NCBI GenBank assembly: GCA_002385985.1
Contig: DGEO01000027.1
Coordinates: 174,445-232,746, forward strand
DNA from: Anaerolineaceae bacterium UBA3924
GTDB taxonomy: Bacteria; Chloroflexota; Anaerolineae; Anaerolineales; Anaerolineaceae
Direction: 5' to 3'
DNA length: 58,302 nucleotides
This document shows, in pieces, positions 40,950 through 48,427 of this stretch. Both the position numbers and the translations under genes were made by a program. Numbering within the stretch: position 1 is the first letter of the stretch; every line of letters begins with the position of its first letter. The notes under the pieces were generated by a model. That model was not told the DNA's origin. It did no database searches and saw nothing but the letters and a program-made list of their open reading frames with translations.

Positions 40950-41885
40950 TCAATCCATATCCGCCAGGTCGGCGAACAGCTTGGTGCTCAGGTAGCGCTC
41001 GCCGAAGGAGGGGATAATGGTCACAATCATCTTGCCGGCGTTCTCCGGACGGGCGGCCACCTGCAGCGCGGCCCAGGTCGCCGCGCCGGAGGAGATGCCC
41101 ACCAGAATGCCCTCTTCAGCGGCCAGCCGGCGGGCGGTGTGGAAGGCATCCTCTCCATCCACGCGGATCACTTCCTCATAGATGGAGGTGTTGAGCACTT
41201 CCGGGATGAACCCGGCGCCCAGGCCCTGGATGGGGTGCGGTCCCTTCTGGCCCCCTGAGAGCACCGGAGAACCGGCCGGCTCCACAGCGATCATCTTCAC
41301 CGAGGGCTTGCGCTCCTTGAGCACTTCTCCCACGCCGGTAATGGTGCCGCCCGTGCCAACGCCGGATACCACGATGTCCACCTGGCCGTCAGTGTCCCGC
41401 CAGATCTCTTCGGCGGTGGTGCGCCGGTGCACCTCGGGATTGGCCGGGTTGGAGAACTGCTGGGGGATGAAGTAGCGTGGATCCTTTGCGGCCATTTCGT
41501 TGGCCAGGCGGATGGCACCCGCCATGCCCTCGCTGCCCGGGGTGAGGATCAGCTCCGCCCCGTAGGCACGGAGCAGCATCCTCCGCTCCCGGCTCATGGT
41601 GTCGGGCATGATCAGCGTGCATTTGTAGCCCCGGGAGGCAGCCACCATGGCCAGGGCGATGCCGGTGTTGCCGCTGGTCGGCTCCAGGATGATGGTGTCC
41701 GGCTTGATCTTGCCGGCCTTTTCCGCCGCTTCGATCATCGACAGGCCGATGCGGTCCTTCACGCTTTTGGCCGGGTTGTAAAACTCCAGCTTGAGCACGA
41801 CGTCGGCCTGGGTGTTGTTCATGCGGGTCAGCCGCACCAGCGGGGTGTTGCCGATCAATTCGGTGATGTTATTCGCGATTTTCAT
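40950..41885 (-). CDS. cysK: Cysteine synthase A (O-acetylserine sulfhydrylase)
   Basis: A 311-aa PLP enzyme that makes cysteine from O-acetylserine and sulfide. The Schiff-base lysine is Lys43 in NPAKSVKDRIG; TSGNTGIALAMVAASRGYKC is the substrate-binding loop; GVGTGGTITGVGEVLKE binds the PLP phosphate; GISSGAATWAAL is the C-terminal signature. IGNTPLVRL at the N terminus is typical of CysK rather than CysM. First gene of a cysK-cysE operon; a long regulated leader with a Cys-containing mini-ORF precedes it. Confidence 0.96.
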   Translation of the reverse strand: MKIANNITELIGNTPLVRLTRMNNTQADVVLKLEFYNPAKSVKDRIGLSMIEAAEKAGKIKPDTIILEPTSGNTGIALAMVAASRGYKCTLIMPDTMSRERRMLLRAYGAELILTPGSEGMAGAIRLANEMAAKDPRYFIPQQFSNPANPEVHRRTTAEEIWRDTDGQVDIVVSGVGTGGTITGVGEVLKERKPSVKMIAVEPAGSPVLSGGQKGPHPIQGLGAGFIPEVLNTSIYEEVIRVDGEDAFHTARRLAAEEGILVGISSGAATWAALQVAARPENAGKMIVTIIPSFGERYLSTKLFADLADMD

Positions 41886-41922
41886 AGCTTCTCAACTTTC
41901 TTTGCTTTCTCAAGGTGTAGTT

Positions 41923-41940
41923 AAAAGACGAGCGGTCGTC
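41923..41940 (-). terminator. Putative attenuator terminator in the cysK leader
   Basis: Hairpin GACGA-CCGC-TCGTC (41927-41940) followed on the minus strand by TTTT. Its left arm is also part of a 15-bp alternative pairing with 42015-42029. Confidence 0.6.
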
Positions 41941-42071
41941 AGGCAACGAAAAGCGGCAAACGCCTGCCACACGACACGAAATGTTGATTTCGCGGGGGGC
42001 TGCTGTTCACCGCCTTGCCTGACGACCGCAGGTCGCCGGAGAGCTACCTTGTTTTCAGGGGGAGGCGATGA

Positions 42072-42110
42072 CTACAACCGTCCCCGCCTCAAACACATGC
42101 AGTAAAGCAT
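42072..42110 (-). CDS. Putative cysteine leader peptide (12 aa)
   Basis: ATG at 42110 with AGGAG 6 nt upstream; reads MLYCMCLRRGRL then TAG. Cys at positions 4 and 6. The coding region overlaps the first alternative stem of the attenuator. About 30 nt after the predicted transcription start. No protein function is expected; its role would be to report Cys-tRNA supply through ribosome stalling. Confidence 0.7.
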   Translation of the reverse strand: MLYCMCLRRGRL

Positions 42111-42146
42111 GAAATACTCCTAATTCATATAATCTAAGTCTGAATT

Positions 42147-42175
42147 ATTATAGAGGCGGCGGATGGTTTTGTCAA
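42147..42175 (-). promoter_or_regulatory. Consensus promoter of the cysK-cysE leader
   Basis: TTGACA (42170-42175), 17-bp spacer, TATAAT (42147-42152) on the minus strand: a perfect sigma70/SigA consensus. Predicted start near 42140, giving a leader of about 250 nt before cysK. Confidence 0.88.
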
Positions 42176-42377
42176 GCAATAAACATGTTTCCGGGGCGGA
42201 TTCCCGCCGGATGGCCAGGTAGGAAGGGCCGTCTCTTGTGTTGAGCTGGACAGGCTGTCACTTCCCCATTTACTGGCAAGAATTGTGCAACATTTCCCCC
42301 GGTAATTCCGTATATAGCTGTGTACAATGAGGTTGAAAGTTCATGTTAATCTGGTTCTTCACCGAAGGGATGTCTTC
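42176..42377. other. Intergenic region between the divergent cys leader and LiaF-like genes
   Basis: Contains the palindrome AAACATGTTT (42181-42190), a GGCGG-ATTC-CCGCC hairpin and, near the LiaF-like gene, TACAAT (42323-42328) as the likely -10. No gene seen. Confidence 0.5.
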
Positions 42378-43178
42378 ATGAGAGGGTCACGCATTTTCTG
42401 GGGGATTGTACTGGCTGTCGCGGGCCTGGTGCTGCTTTTGTTGAACCTGGGTCTGCTTCCGGGTGAGTTCTGGGGTCTGCTGTGGGCTTTCGGGTTGATC
42501 GTGCTCGGAGCCTGGCTGCTGCTGACCCCGGTGCTCTACCGCCGGGAGAAAGCCACAAAAACGCTGAGCATTCCTGTGGAGGACCTGCGCGATGCGGAAA
42601 TCCAGATGGAGCACGGAGCGGGCCGGCTTGAAATTCGCGCCGCTTCCGACGCCGGCTACAGCCTGCTGGAGGGCACCTTTACCGGCGGCGTGGAATCCAT
42701 TGTTCGCAAGGACGGGACCACCGGCTGGCTGAACCTGAAGGTTCCCGGGGATATGTTCTGGGGCGCGCCCTGGATGACGCACCCTGAGGGGATTCACTGG
42801 AACATCGGCCTGAATCGCTCCATCCCGCTGCGCCTGCGGATCAAGATGGGGGCCGGAGAGAACCGCCTGGACCTGGCCGACCTGCAGGTCAAGGATCTGC
42901 AGATTGAGACCGGGGCCAGCTCCACCTGGCTGCGCCTGCCCGCCGCGGCGGGCCACACCCGGGCGGTGATCAAATCCGGCGCGGCCGCGATGGAGGTGCA
43001 CATCCCCGAGACGGTGGCGGCGAGGATCGAAGTGAAGAGCGGCCTGTCCAGCGTGGTGGTCGACCAGACCCGCTTTGTGCAGCAGGGGAGTGTGTACCAG
43101 TCCGTGGACTTCGACACCGCCGTTCACCGGGTGGACATTCTGGCCGAGACCGGCGTCGGTTCGCTGGAGATCCGCTGA
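42378..43178 (+). CDS. LiaF-like envelope protein: two TM helices plus toast-rack domain
   Basis: A 266-aa protein. Two TM helices (residues 6-25 and 28-47) in the hairpin form of the LiaI/LiaF transmembrane region, then an exported-side or cytoplasmic beta-rich domain (about 60-266) with repeating strands (RLEIRAA, ENRLDLADLQVKDLQIETGASSTWLRL, GAAAMEVHIPE, GLSSVVVDQTRF) of the DUF4097/toast-rack type. LiaF in Firmicutes holds back a two-component system that responds to cell-wall antibiotics. No LiaRS pair lies nearby. Start at 42378 has AAGGGA 8 nt upstream. First of three similar genes. Confidence 0.8.
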   Translation: MRGSRIFWGIVLAVAGLVLLLLNLGLLPGEFWGLLWAFGLIVLGAWLLLTPVLYRREKATKTLSIPVEDLRDAEIQMEHGAGRLEIRAASDAGYSLLEGTFTGGVESIVRKDGTTGWLNLKVPGDMFWGAPWMTHPEGIHWNIGLNRSIPLRLRIKMGAGENRLDLADLQVKDLQIETGASSTWLRLPAAAGHTRAVIKSGAAAMEVHIPETVAARIEVKSGLSSVVVDQTRFVQQGSVYQSVDFDTAVHRVDILAETGVGSLEIR

Positions 43179-43203
43179 TCAGGCTGGGAAGGAGTAAGTT
43201 GAG

Positions 43204-43854
43204 ATGAAAGCATCCACTTGGCGTGCCATCGCCGGGATCATATTGATCCTGATGGGCTTGCTGTCGCTGCTGTATGTGATGAATTTCGACAATGTGGCCG
43301 AGTTCGGCTGGGGAATGCTGTTCGGCGCCGGAGCCGTGGCATTTCTGGCGGTCTTCCTCAGCGCCCCGAGGCCCAACTGGTGGGCGGTGATTCCGGGATT
43401 CGCGCTGCTGGGTATCGCCTTTATGCTGGTGCTGGAGGCGCTCAACCTGGACGCGCTCGGTGAACTGATCGGCGGGAGCGTGTTCCTCGGGCTGCTGGGC
43501 CTCGCCTTCTGGATCATCTACCTGCTTCACCGCGATTACTGGTGGGCGATCATTCCGGGCGGTGTGCTGACCTCACTTGCCATTGTTAATTTTCTGGACG
43601 AATTGATCCGCTTCGACCTGGGCTGGTTGTTCCTGCTGGGTCTGTCGGCCACCTTCGGGCTGGTCTACCTGCTGGGGCGGCATGAGGGCCGGCGGATGGA
43701 ATGGCCGCTCTGGCCGGCCGGCATCCTGGCGGTGATCGCCCTGCTTTCACTGGTGGAAGCCTCCAATCTGGCCGGGTTTGTCTGGCCGCTTGCGCTGATC
43801 CTCGCCGGTCTTTACCTGATCTGGCGATCACTGCGTGGAAAACCGGTGTTCTAG
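43204..43854 (+). CDS. Six- to seven-TM membrane protein with LiaI/LiaF-like helices
   Basis: A 216-aa, almost entirely hydrophobic protein made of repeated helix pairs: residues 7-25, 32-55, 60-78, 85-103, 107-125, 133-150, 160-177 and 185-203. The helix pairs with a W-x-x-I-P or WPL turn (PNWWAVIPGFALLGIAF, DYWWAIIPGGVLTSLAI, EWPLWPAGILAVIAL) look like tandem copies of the LiaI/LiaF transmembrane unit. No soluble domain, no catalytic residues. SD AAGGAG. Lies 25 bp after the previous gene and 24 bp before the next, so the three form one operon. Confidence 0.82.
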   Translation: MKASTWRAIAGIILILMGLLSLLYVMNFDNVAEFGWGMLFGAGAVAFLAVFLSAPRPNWWAVIPGFALLGIAFMLVLEALNLDALGELIGGSVFLGLLGLAFWIIYLLHRDYWWAIIPGGVLTSLAIVNFLDELIRFDLGWLFLLGLSATFGLVYLLGRHEGRRMEWPLWPAGILAVIALLSLVEASNLAGFVWPLALILAGLYLIWRSLRGKPVF

Positions 43855-43878
43855 CACAACACGTACGAGAAGGCTGCT

Positions 43879-44940
43879 ATGGAAACCAAGAATCGTGTCA
43901 GTATTTTCTGGCCATTGATGTTGATCATCGTTGGCGTCATCCTTATTCTGGTCAACACCGGGGTGCTCGAAGGGGACAGCCTCTCTGTCCTGATCCGGCT
44001 GTGGCCGCTGCTGTTCGTCATCGGCGGGCTGGACGCCATTTTCCGCGGTGACGGGATCGGCGGAGCCATTATCCTGATGACGCTGGGTGTGGTCCTGCTG
44101 CTGGGTAACTTCGGCTACCTGGGGGCGGGCATGGGCGCGTTTGCGCTGCTGCTGCGCCTGTGGCCGGTGTTCCTGGTGGCCATCGGCGTTGACCTGATCT
44201 TCCGCGGATCGCCCGGCTGGGTCGCTTTCCTGGGCGGCCTGCTGGCGGTTGCGCTGGTGGCGGGTGTCTTTTTCCTGGCCTCCTCCGGGATGATCGCCCG
44301 CCCGGGCGAAGTGGTGACCATCAACCAGCCGCTGGCTGAGGCGCAGGAAGCCGAGGTCATCATCGACGCGCCGGTGGCGGACCTGTGGATCTCCACGGGC
44401 GAGGACGCAGACCTGCTGGCGGAAGGAACCATCACCCTGCACCGCGGCCAGACCTTCGTGGATAACTTCGCCGCCGGCGCCGATACCGTCCGGTACACGG
44501 TCTCCAGCGAGGGCGACGTCTTCTTCCCGGTAGCGATCTCCGGCGAGGCCTACAGCTGGGAGCTGCGGCTCAACGGCGAGGCGGTGCGCAGCCTGGACAC
44601 CTCCATGGGGGTGGGCCGGCAGGTGATCGACCTGACCGGGATGCAGGTTGAGGATTTCACCACGGACCTCGGCGTCGGCCAGCTGATCCTGACCCTGCCG
44701 GATACCGGCAGCTTCACCGGGCGGATCCACAACGGCATCGGCGCGACCACCATTCAGGTCCCGCGGGATGCTTCCGTGGAAATCCGCGTGGACACCGGCA
44801 TTACCGGTGTTTCGCTGCCGGACGGCTATGTCCGTGACGACGATCTCATCACCTCACCGGGCACCGAGCCAGGCCAGGCGGACATCCTGCTGGTGGTGGA
44901 CTCGGGCATCGGGGCAGTCGCCGTCGAGTACCTGCCGTAG
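43879..44940 (+). CDS. LiaF-like protein with four TM helices and C-terminal toast-rack domain
   Basis: A 353-aa protein. Two LiaI/LiaF-type hairpins (residues 9-27, 35-55, 60-78, 84-105) and a fifth segment near 115-135, then a beta-solenoid-like domain (about 145-353) with EVIIDAPVADLWISTGEDADLL, TSMGVGRQVIDLTGMQVEDFTTDLGVGQLILTL and GIGATTIQVP repeats, matching the DUF2154/toast-rack domain of LiaF and VraT. Its soluble domain is a paralogue of the one in 42378-43178. Probably senses or buffers envelope stress. SD is weak (GAGAAGG). Ends in a strong terminator. Confidence 0.83.
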   Translation: METKNRVSIFWPLMLIIVGVILILVNTGVLEGDSLSVLIRLWPLLFVIGGLDAIFRGDGIGGAIILMTLGVVLLLGNFGYLGAGMGAFALLLRLWPVFLVAIGVDLIFRGSPGWVAFLGGLLAVALVAGVFFLASSGMIARPGEVVTINQPLAEAQEAEVIIDAPVADLWISTGEDADLLAEGTITLHRGQTFVDNFAAGADTVRYTVSSEGDVFFPVAISGEAYSWELRLNGEAVRSLDTSMGVGRQVIDLTGMQVEDFTTDLGVGQLILTLPDTGSFTGRIHNGIGATTIQVPRDASVEIRVDTGITGVSLPDGYVRDDDLITSPGTEPGQADILLVVDSGIGAVAVEYLP

Positions 44941-44957
44941 GTTCTTCCGCGCTCACA

Positions 44958-44985
44958 GGGCGTTCTCTTCGAACGCCCTTTTTTT
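44958..44985 (+). terminator. Intrinsic terminator of the LiaF-like operon
   Basis: Perfect 8-bp stem (44958-44965 with 44971-44978), loop TCTTC, T7. Confidence 0.9.
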
Positions 44986-44998
44986 ATGGAACCATTTG

Positions 44999-45027
44999 GC
45001 AGCATGCTGCGTCTGTAAAGTACAGAC
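44999..45027. promoter_or_regulatory. Adjacent palindromes upstream of the SIMPL gene
   Basis: GCAGCATGCTGC (44999-45010, perfect) directly followed by GTCTGTA-AAG-TACAGAC (45011-45027, 7-bp arms). Looks like transcription-factor sites; the regulator is not known. Confidence 0.5.
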
Positions 45028-45056
45028 AGTCATCATCTCTACATCCTGGAGGATTT

Positions 45057-45764
45057 ATGAAGAGGAAAGGTTTGCTCACTGCCGGTTTACTGTTGCTGTT
45101 GCTGCTATCGGCCTGCGGCCCGCTGGGGCTGACCCAGCAGACGGACCGCACGCTGAACGTTTCAGGCCGCGGGGAAGTCTACGTGGTGCCCGACATTGCC
45201 TATGTGTACGTGGGTGTGCGCTCCGAAGCAGAATCAGTCACCGACGCGCTGGACATGAACAATGTGGAGGCCATGCAGGTGTCGCAGACGCTGCAGTCGC
45301 TGGGCGTGGCGCCGGAGGACATTCAGACCAGCGCGTTCAACGTCTATCCCCAGCAGGAATACGGCCCCGAAGGACAGATCGTACGCACCTACTATGTGGT
45401 GGAAAACTCGGTCTTTGTGCGGGTGCGCGCGCTCGACCGGCTGGGTGAAATCCTGGATCAGGTCGTCCGCAGCGGGGCGAACAAGATTAACGGTGTGACC
45501 TTTGACGTGGAAGACCGCGAAGCGGCCACAGCGGAGGCCCGCCGCCAGGCGATCGCCGACGCCCGGGCCAAGGCCCAGGAAATGGCCGAAGCGGCCGGGA
45601 TTGAGCTCGGCGACCTGCAGACCATCCACGTGTACGGCAGCGATCTCCCCATCCCGCTGGTTCAGATGGAAGGCCGGGTGGCCACGGATATGTCCGGAGC
45701 GCCCATCGCGGCCGGGCAGCTGGTCCTGACCGCCGAAGCCAGCCTGACGTACCTTATCAGGTAA
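45057..45764 (+). CDS. SIMPL-domain (DUF541) lipoprotein
   Basis: A 235-aa exported protein with a lipoprotein signal: hydrophobic stretch LLTAGLLLLLLLSAC, Cys19 being the lipidated residue. The SIMPL domain follows: TLNVSGRGEVYVVPDIAYVYVGVRSEA (about 33-60), SQTLQSLGVAPEDIQTSAFNVYPQQEY, and EARRQAIADARAKAQEMAEAAGIELG. SIMPL proteins are of uncertain function and are linked to envelope stress and oxidative protection. SD GGAGGA. Next to, but separated by a terminator from, the LiaF-like operon. Confidence 0.92.
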   Translation: MKRKGLLTAGLLLLLLLSACGPLGLTQQTDRTLNVSGRGEVYVVPDIAYVYVGVRSEAESVTDALDMNNVEAMQVSQTLQSLGVAPEDIQTSAFNVYPQQEYGPEGQIVRTYYVVENSVFVRVRALDRLGEILDQVVRSGANKINGVTFDVEDREAATAEARRQAIADARAKAQEMAEAAGIELGDLQTIHVYGSDLPIPLVQMEGRVATDMSGAPIAAGQLVLTAEASLTYLIR

Positions 45765-45786
45765 GAGGTCTCCCGCCTCTCTGCAC

Positions 45787-45814
45787 AGCGACCCCCGGCT
45801 TGCCGGGGGTCGCT
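45787..45814. terminator. Hairpin between the SIMPL gene and glpX
   Basis: 12-bp GC-rich stem (45787-45798 with 45803-45814), CTTG loop. Between convergent genes; T-tracts are weak on both sides. Confidence 0.6.
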
Positions 45815-45839
45815 CGATTCTCCAGCAGGTGCGGCCGGC

Positions 45840-46826
45840 TCAGTAGTCGATTTCGCTGATGGCCGACAGCTTGGTCAGGCGGTGGGTGGCGTTGATGCGG
45901 CGGATGGTGCCGGTCAGTCCGCGCATGACGATCGAGTCGGTGACGGCGCCGTCTGCGAAGTAGTCAACGCCCTTGAGAAGGTCACCGTTGGTGATACCGG
46001 TGGCGGCGAAGAACACGTTGTCCGAGGAGACCAGGTCGGCGGTGGTCAGCACCTGGTCAAAGTCATAGCCCATTTCCTGGCCGAGCCGCAGCTCTTCCTC
46101 GTTGCGGGCGTACAGCTTGCCCTGAATGGCCCCGCCCAGGCAGGTCAGCGCAGCGGCTGCCAGCACGCCCTCCGGGGTGCCGCCGATGCCCATGAGCACG
46201 TCCACGCCGGAATCGGGGAAGGCGGTCATGAGCGCGCCGGCCACATCCCCGTCGGGGATCAGGCGGATGCGCGCGCCGCACTTGCGGATGTCCGCGATCA
46301 GGTCGGCGTGGCGCGGGCGATCCAGCACCACCACGGTCACGTCGTCGATGTCCTCGCCGCGGGCTTTGGCGATTTTCATCAGGTTATCCCGCACAGGCGC
46401 TTCGATGTCGATCACGTCTTTGGCTTCCGGGCCGACGGCGATTTTGTTCATGTAGACCGCCGGGCCGGGGTTGAACATGGTTCCCCGCGGGGCCAGGGCC
46501 ACGGTGGCGATGGAGTTGGGCAGGCCCATGGCCACCGGGCGGGTGCCGTCGATCGGGTCAACGGCGATGTCCAGCAGCGGCGGTTCGCCCGTGCCCAGGC
46601 GCTCGCCGTTGAAGAGCATCGGCGCTTCGTCCTTTTCACCCTCGCCAATGACAATAATGGCATCCATCTGGATGGTGTTGAGGATCAACCGCATGGCTTC
46701 GACAGCGGCCCTGTCCGCCGCGTTTTTGTCTCCGCGCCCCATGTACCGGCCTGCCGCCAGGGCGGCCGCCTCTGTCACACGCACCAGCTCCAAAGCAAGG
46801 TTGCGTGTTGGTTTTGTCTCGATCAT
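45840..46826 (-). CDS. glpX: Class II fructose-1,6-bisphosphatase (GlpX type)
   Basis: A 328-aa Li+-sensitive phosphatase fold. AALAAGRYMGRGDKNAADRAAVEAMR at the N terminus, IVIGEGEKDEAPMLFNGERLG with metal-binding Glu and Asp residues, AVDPIDGTRPVAMGLPNSI (the DPxDGT motif, where most GlpX have DPLEGT), and GIGGTPEGVLAAAALTCLGG. It makes fructose 6-phosphate in gluconeogenesis; some members also act on sedoheptulose bisphosphate. Start at 46826 rests on AGGAGGG; a frame running to 47264 is inside cdsA and is rejected. Follows cdsA by 38 bp. Confidence 0.93.
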   Translation of the reverse strand: MIETKPTRNLALELVRVTEAAALAAGRYMGRGDKNAADRAAVEAMRLILNTIQMDAIIVIGEGEKDEAPMLFNGERLGTGEPPLLDIAVDPIDGTRPVAMGLPNSIATVALAPRGTMFNPGPAVYMNKIAVGPEAKDVIDIEAPVRDNLMKIAKARGEDIDDVTVVVLDRPRHADLIADIRKCGARIRLIPDGDVAGALMTAFPDSGVDVLMGIGGTPEGVLAAAALTCLGGAIQGKLYARNEEELRLGQEMGYDFDQVLTTADLVSSDNVFFAATGITNGDLLKGVDYFADGAVTDSIVMRGLTGTIRRINATHRLTKLSAISEIDY

Positions 46827-46864
46827 CTGCACCCTCCTGTTGTTCTCTGAGACTAATAATTCCG

Positions 46865-47668
46865 TTAGAACACCTGGATCAGGTAGAAACTGAAGACAGA
46901 GGCATAAATCAGGGTATCCAGGCGGTCCATCATTCCGCCGTGTCCGGGAAAGATATGGCTGGAATCTTTGAGATCGAACTGGCGTTTGAACAGGCTCTCG
47001 GCGAAGTCGCCCAGCGGGGAGAGCACGCTGACCACCAGCCCGACCAGCAGGCCGTGCACCGGCTGGATGGCCGGGATGCGCAAGGAAATCAACCAGGCCA
47101 GCAGCAGACCTGAGAGCACGCCGGCCAGCACGCCGCCGACGTAGCCCTCCCAGGTCTTGTGGGGGCTGATGCGTGCGGTCATGGGGTGCTTCCCCAGGCC
47201 GCTGCCCACGAAAAAGGCCCCGACGTCCGCCGCGGAAACAGCCAGCAGGGCTAAGATGGCCCATTCAAAACCATTAGGCAGCTGCCTGATCGAAATCAGA
47301 TAGCTGCCTAACCATCCGAGATAGAGCAGTCCGCCGGCTGTCACCCCGAAATCCGTGGCCGCCGAGGGGCTGCCCAGTTCGTAGCGGATGATGTACACGC
47401 CCAGGCTGATGACCACCAGCGCGGCCAGGATTTCGTCCTGGCGGGCGAATCCCCACGTGGAGCGAGCCAGCGCGATGACGATAACGCCGCCGACCAGCAG
47501 GCGCAGGTCGGGCTGGTAGCCCCCCCGGGTGAACATGCGCCAGAATTCCCAGGCAGCGACGCCCAGGCAGGCGGTGACCAGCAGGTTATAGGCCCAGCCG
47601 CCAAGGGATAAGAAGAGGATACCAGTTGGAAGGAGAACGCCAGCGACCAGAAGCCGCTTAGCCAGCAT
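46865..47668 (-). CDS. cdsA: Phosphatidate cytidylyltransferase
   Basis: A 267-aa integral membrane enzyme that makes CDP-diacylglycerol from phosphatidate and CTP. About seven hydrophobic segments, and the C-terminal signature SPLGDFAESLFKRQFDLKDSSHIFPGHGGMMDRLDTL (begin near residue 220), with the S-x-x-G-D and PGHGG-x-x-DR-x-D metal residues. I chose ATG 47668, which overlaps the end of uppS by 11 bp; there is no good SD, in keeping with translational coupling. The order frr-uppS-cdsA is the classic one. Confidence 0.94.
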   Translation of the reverse strand: MLAKRLLVAGVLLPTGILFLSLGGWAYNLLVTACLGVAAWEFWRMFTRGGYQPDLRLLVGGVIVIALARSTWGFARQDEILAALVVISLGVYIIRYELGSPSAATDFGVTAGGLLYLGWLGSYLISIRQLPNGFEWAILALLAVSAADVGAFFVGSGLGKHPMTARISPHKTWEGYVGGVLAGVLSGLLLAWLISLRIPAIQPVHGLLVGLVVSVLSPLGDFAESLFKRQFDLKDSSHIFPGHGGMMDRLDTLIYASVFSFYLIQVF

Positions 47669-48422
47669 GCTGTTCGCCGTAATCTTCGCAGTGGGAGAGA
47701 CGGCCGAACCTCCGGTCCCGCCTTCCGTACTCTTGTAGAGCTTCATACAGTGCCTGTTTATCGAAATCCGGCCAGAGCGTATTGGTGACATACCACTCAG
47801 AGTAAGCAGCCTGCCAGATGAGGAAGTTGCTGATCCGCATTTCACCCGAGGTGCGAATAATCAGGTCCGGGTCGGGTACTCCGGCGGTATAGAGGTGATC
47901 GCTGATGGTCTGTTCGGTCACCTGATCGGCGGGGACGCCTTCCTTGATGATCCCCTGGACGGCGTGGAGAATTTCATCCCGGCCGCCGTAATTCCAGGCG
48001 ACGCACAGCAGCAGGCGGTCGTTGTTGGCGGTCAGCTCCATCGAATGAAGGACCTTTTCCCGCAGCGCTGGCTTCAGCCGCTCCAGGCGGCCGATGTGGC
48101 GCAGCTTCACGCCTTCGCGGTGCAGCTCGTCCAGCTCGCGGTCGATCACCTCTTCCAGGATGTGCATTAATCCTTCCACCTCATCAGCCGGTCTACCCCA
48201 GTTTTCGGTGGAAAAGGCGTAAATGGTCAGGATTTTGACCCCGAACTCCACGCAGGCGCGGATCACCCGGCGCAGGTTCTCCGTGCCGGCCTGGTGGCCG
48301 TTCAGGCGCGGCAGGCCGCGGGCGGCAGCCCAGCGGCCGTTGCCGTCCATGATGATGGCCACATGCTGCGGCACGTGGGTCAGTTTAGGGTAGGCAGATG
48401 AGGTTGATTCTTCGGAACCCAT
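47658..48422 (-). CDS. uppS: Isoprenyl (undecaprenyl) diphosphate synthase, cis type
   Basis: A 254-aa cis-prenyltransferase that builds the lipid carrier for cell-wall sugars. VAIIMDGNGRWAAARGLPRLNGHQAG (residues 23-48) contains the catalytic Asp in MDGNGRWA; LTIYAFSTENWGRP and DPDLIIRTSGEMRISNFLIWQAAYSEWYV are further conserved blocks. Ser-rich N-terminal extension of about 18 residues. 5 bp after frr, overlapping cdsA. Confidence 0.96.
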   Translation of the reverse strand: MGSEESTSSAYPKLTHVPQHVAIIMDGNGRWAAARGLPRLNGHQAGTENLRRVIRACVEFGVKILTIYAFSTENWGRPADEVEGLMHILEEVIDRELDELHREGVKLRHIGRLERLKPALREKVLHSMELTANNDRLLLCVAWNYGGRDEILHAVQGIIKEGVPADQVTEQTISDHLYTAGVPDPDLIIRTSGEMRISNFLIWQAAYSEWYVTNTLWPDFDKQALYEALQEYGRRDRRFGRLSHCEDYGEQHAG

Positions 48423-48427
48423 GCAGG

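Larger units (their letters stand above)
41923..42140 (-). promoter_or_regulatory. Cysteine-responsive attenuation leader of cysK-cysE (predicted)
   Basis: Alternative RNA pairings, in order of transcription: stem 1 GAGGCG (42085-42090) with CGCCUC (42062-42067), overlapping leader codons 7-9; stem 2 UCGCC (42064-42068) with GGCGA (42033-42037); stem 3 CGACC-UGC-GGUCG (42023-42035); antiterminator, 15 bp perfect (42015-42029 with 41932-41946), extended by about 10 further bp and an inner CGCGAAAU hairpin; terminator 41923-41940. Each pairing excludes its neighbour. Ribosome stalling on Cys codons would block stem 1, allow stem 2, prevent stem 3, form the antiterminator and permit transcription. 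Confidence 0.7.

Noticed and set aside
41932..42029. Possible MITE bounded by the 15-bp inverted repeat
   Set aside because: No target-site duplication and no second copy in the window; the repeat is better explained as an antiterminator stem because it overlaps a terminator and a competing hairpin.
41980..42030. SRP RNA (4.5S) domain IV-like sequence (GUCAGG ... AGCAGCC)
   Set aside because: The loop between the two boxes lacks the GGAA-type tetraloop and pairing, and the UCAGG part is bound in the long stem. Coincidental.
41886..42140. T-box or SAM riboswitch in the cysK leader
   Set aside because: No TGGNACC T-box sequence and no SAM-I/II/IV core seen; the translated mini-ORF explains the leader better.
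45840..47264. A 474-codon frame for glpX starting at 47264
   Set aside because: The first 146 codons lie inside cdsA and are not protein-like; the ATG at 46826 has a strong SD and begins the conserved domain.
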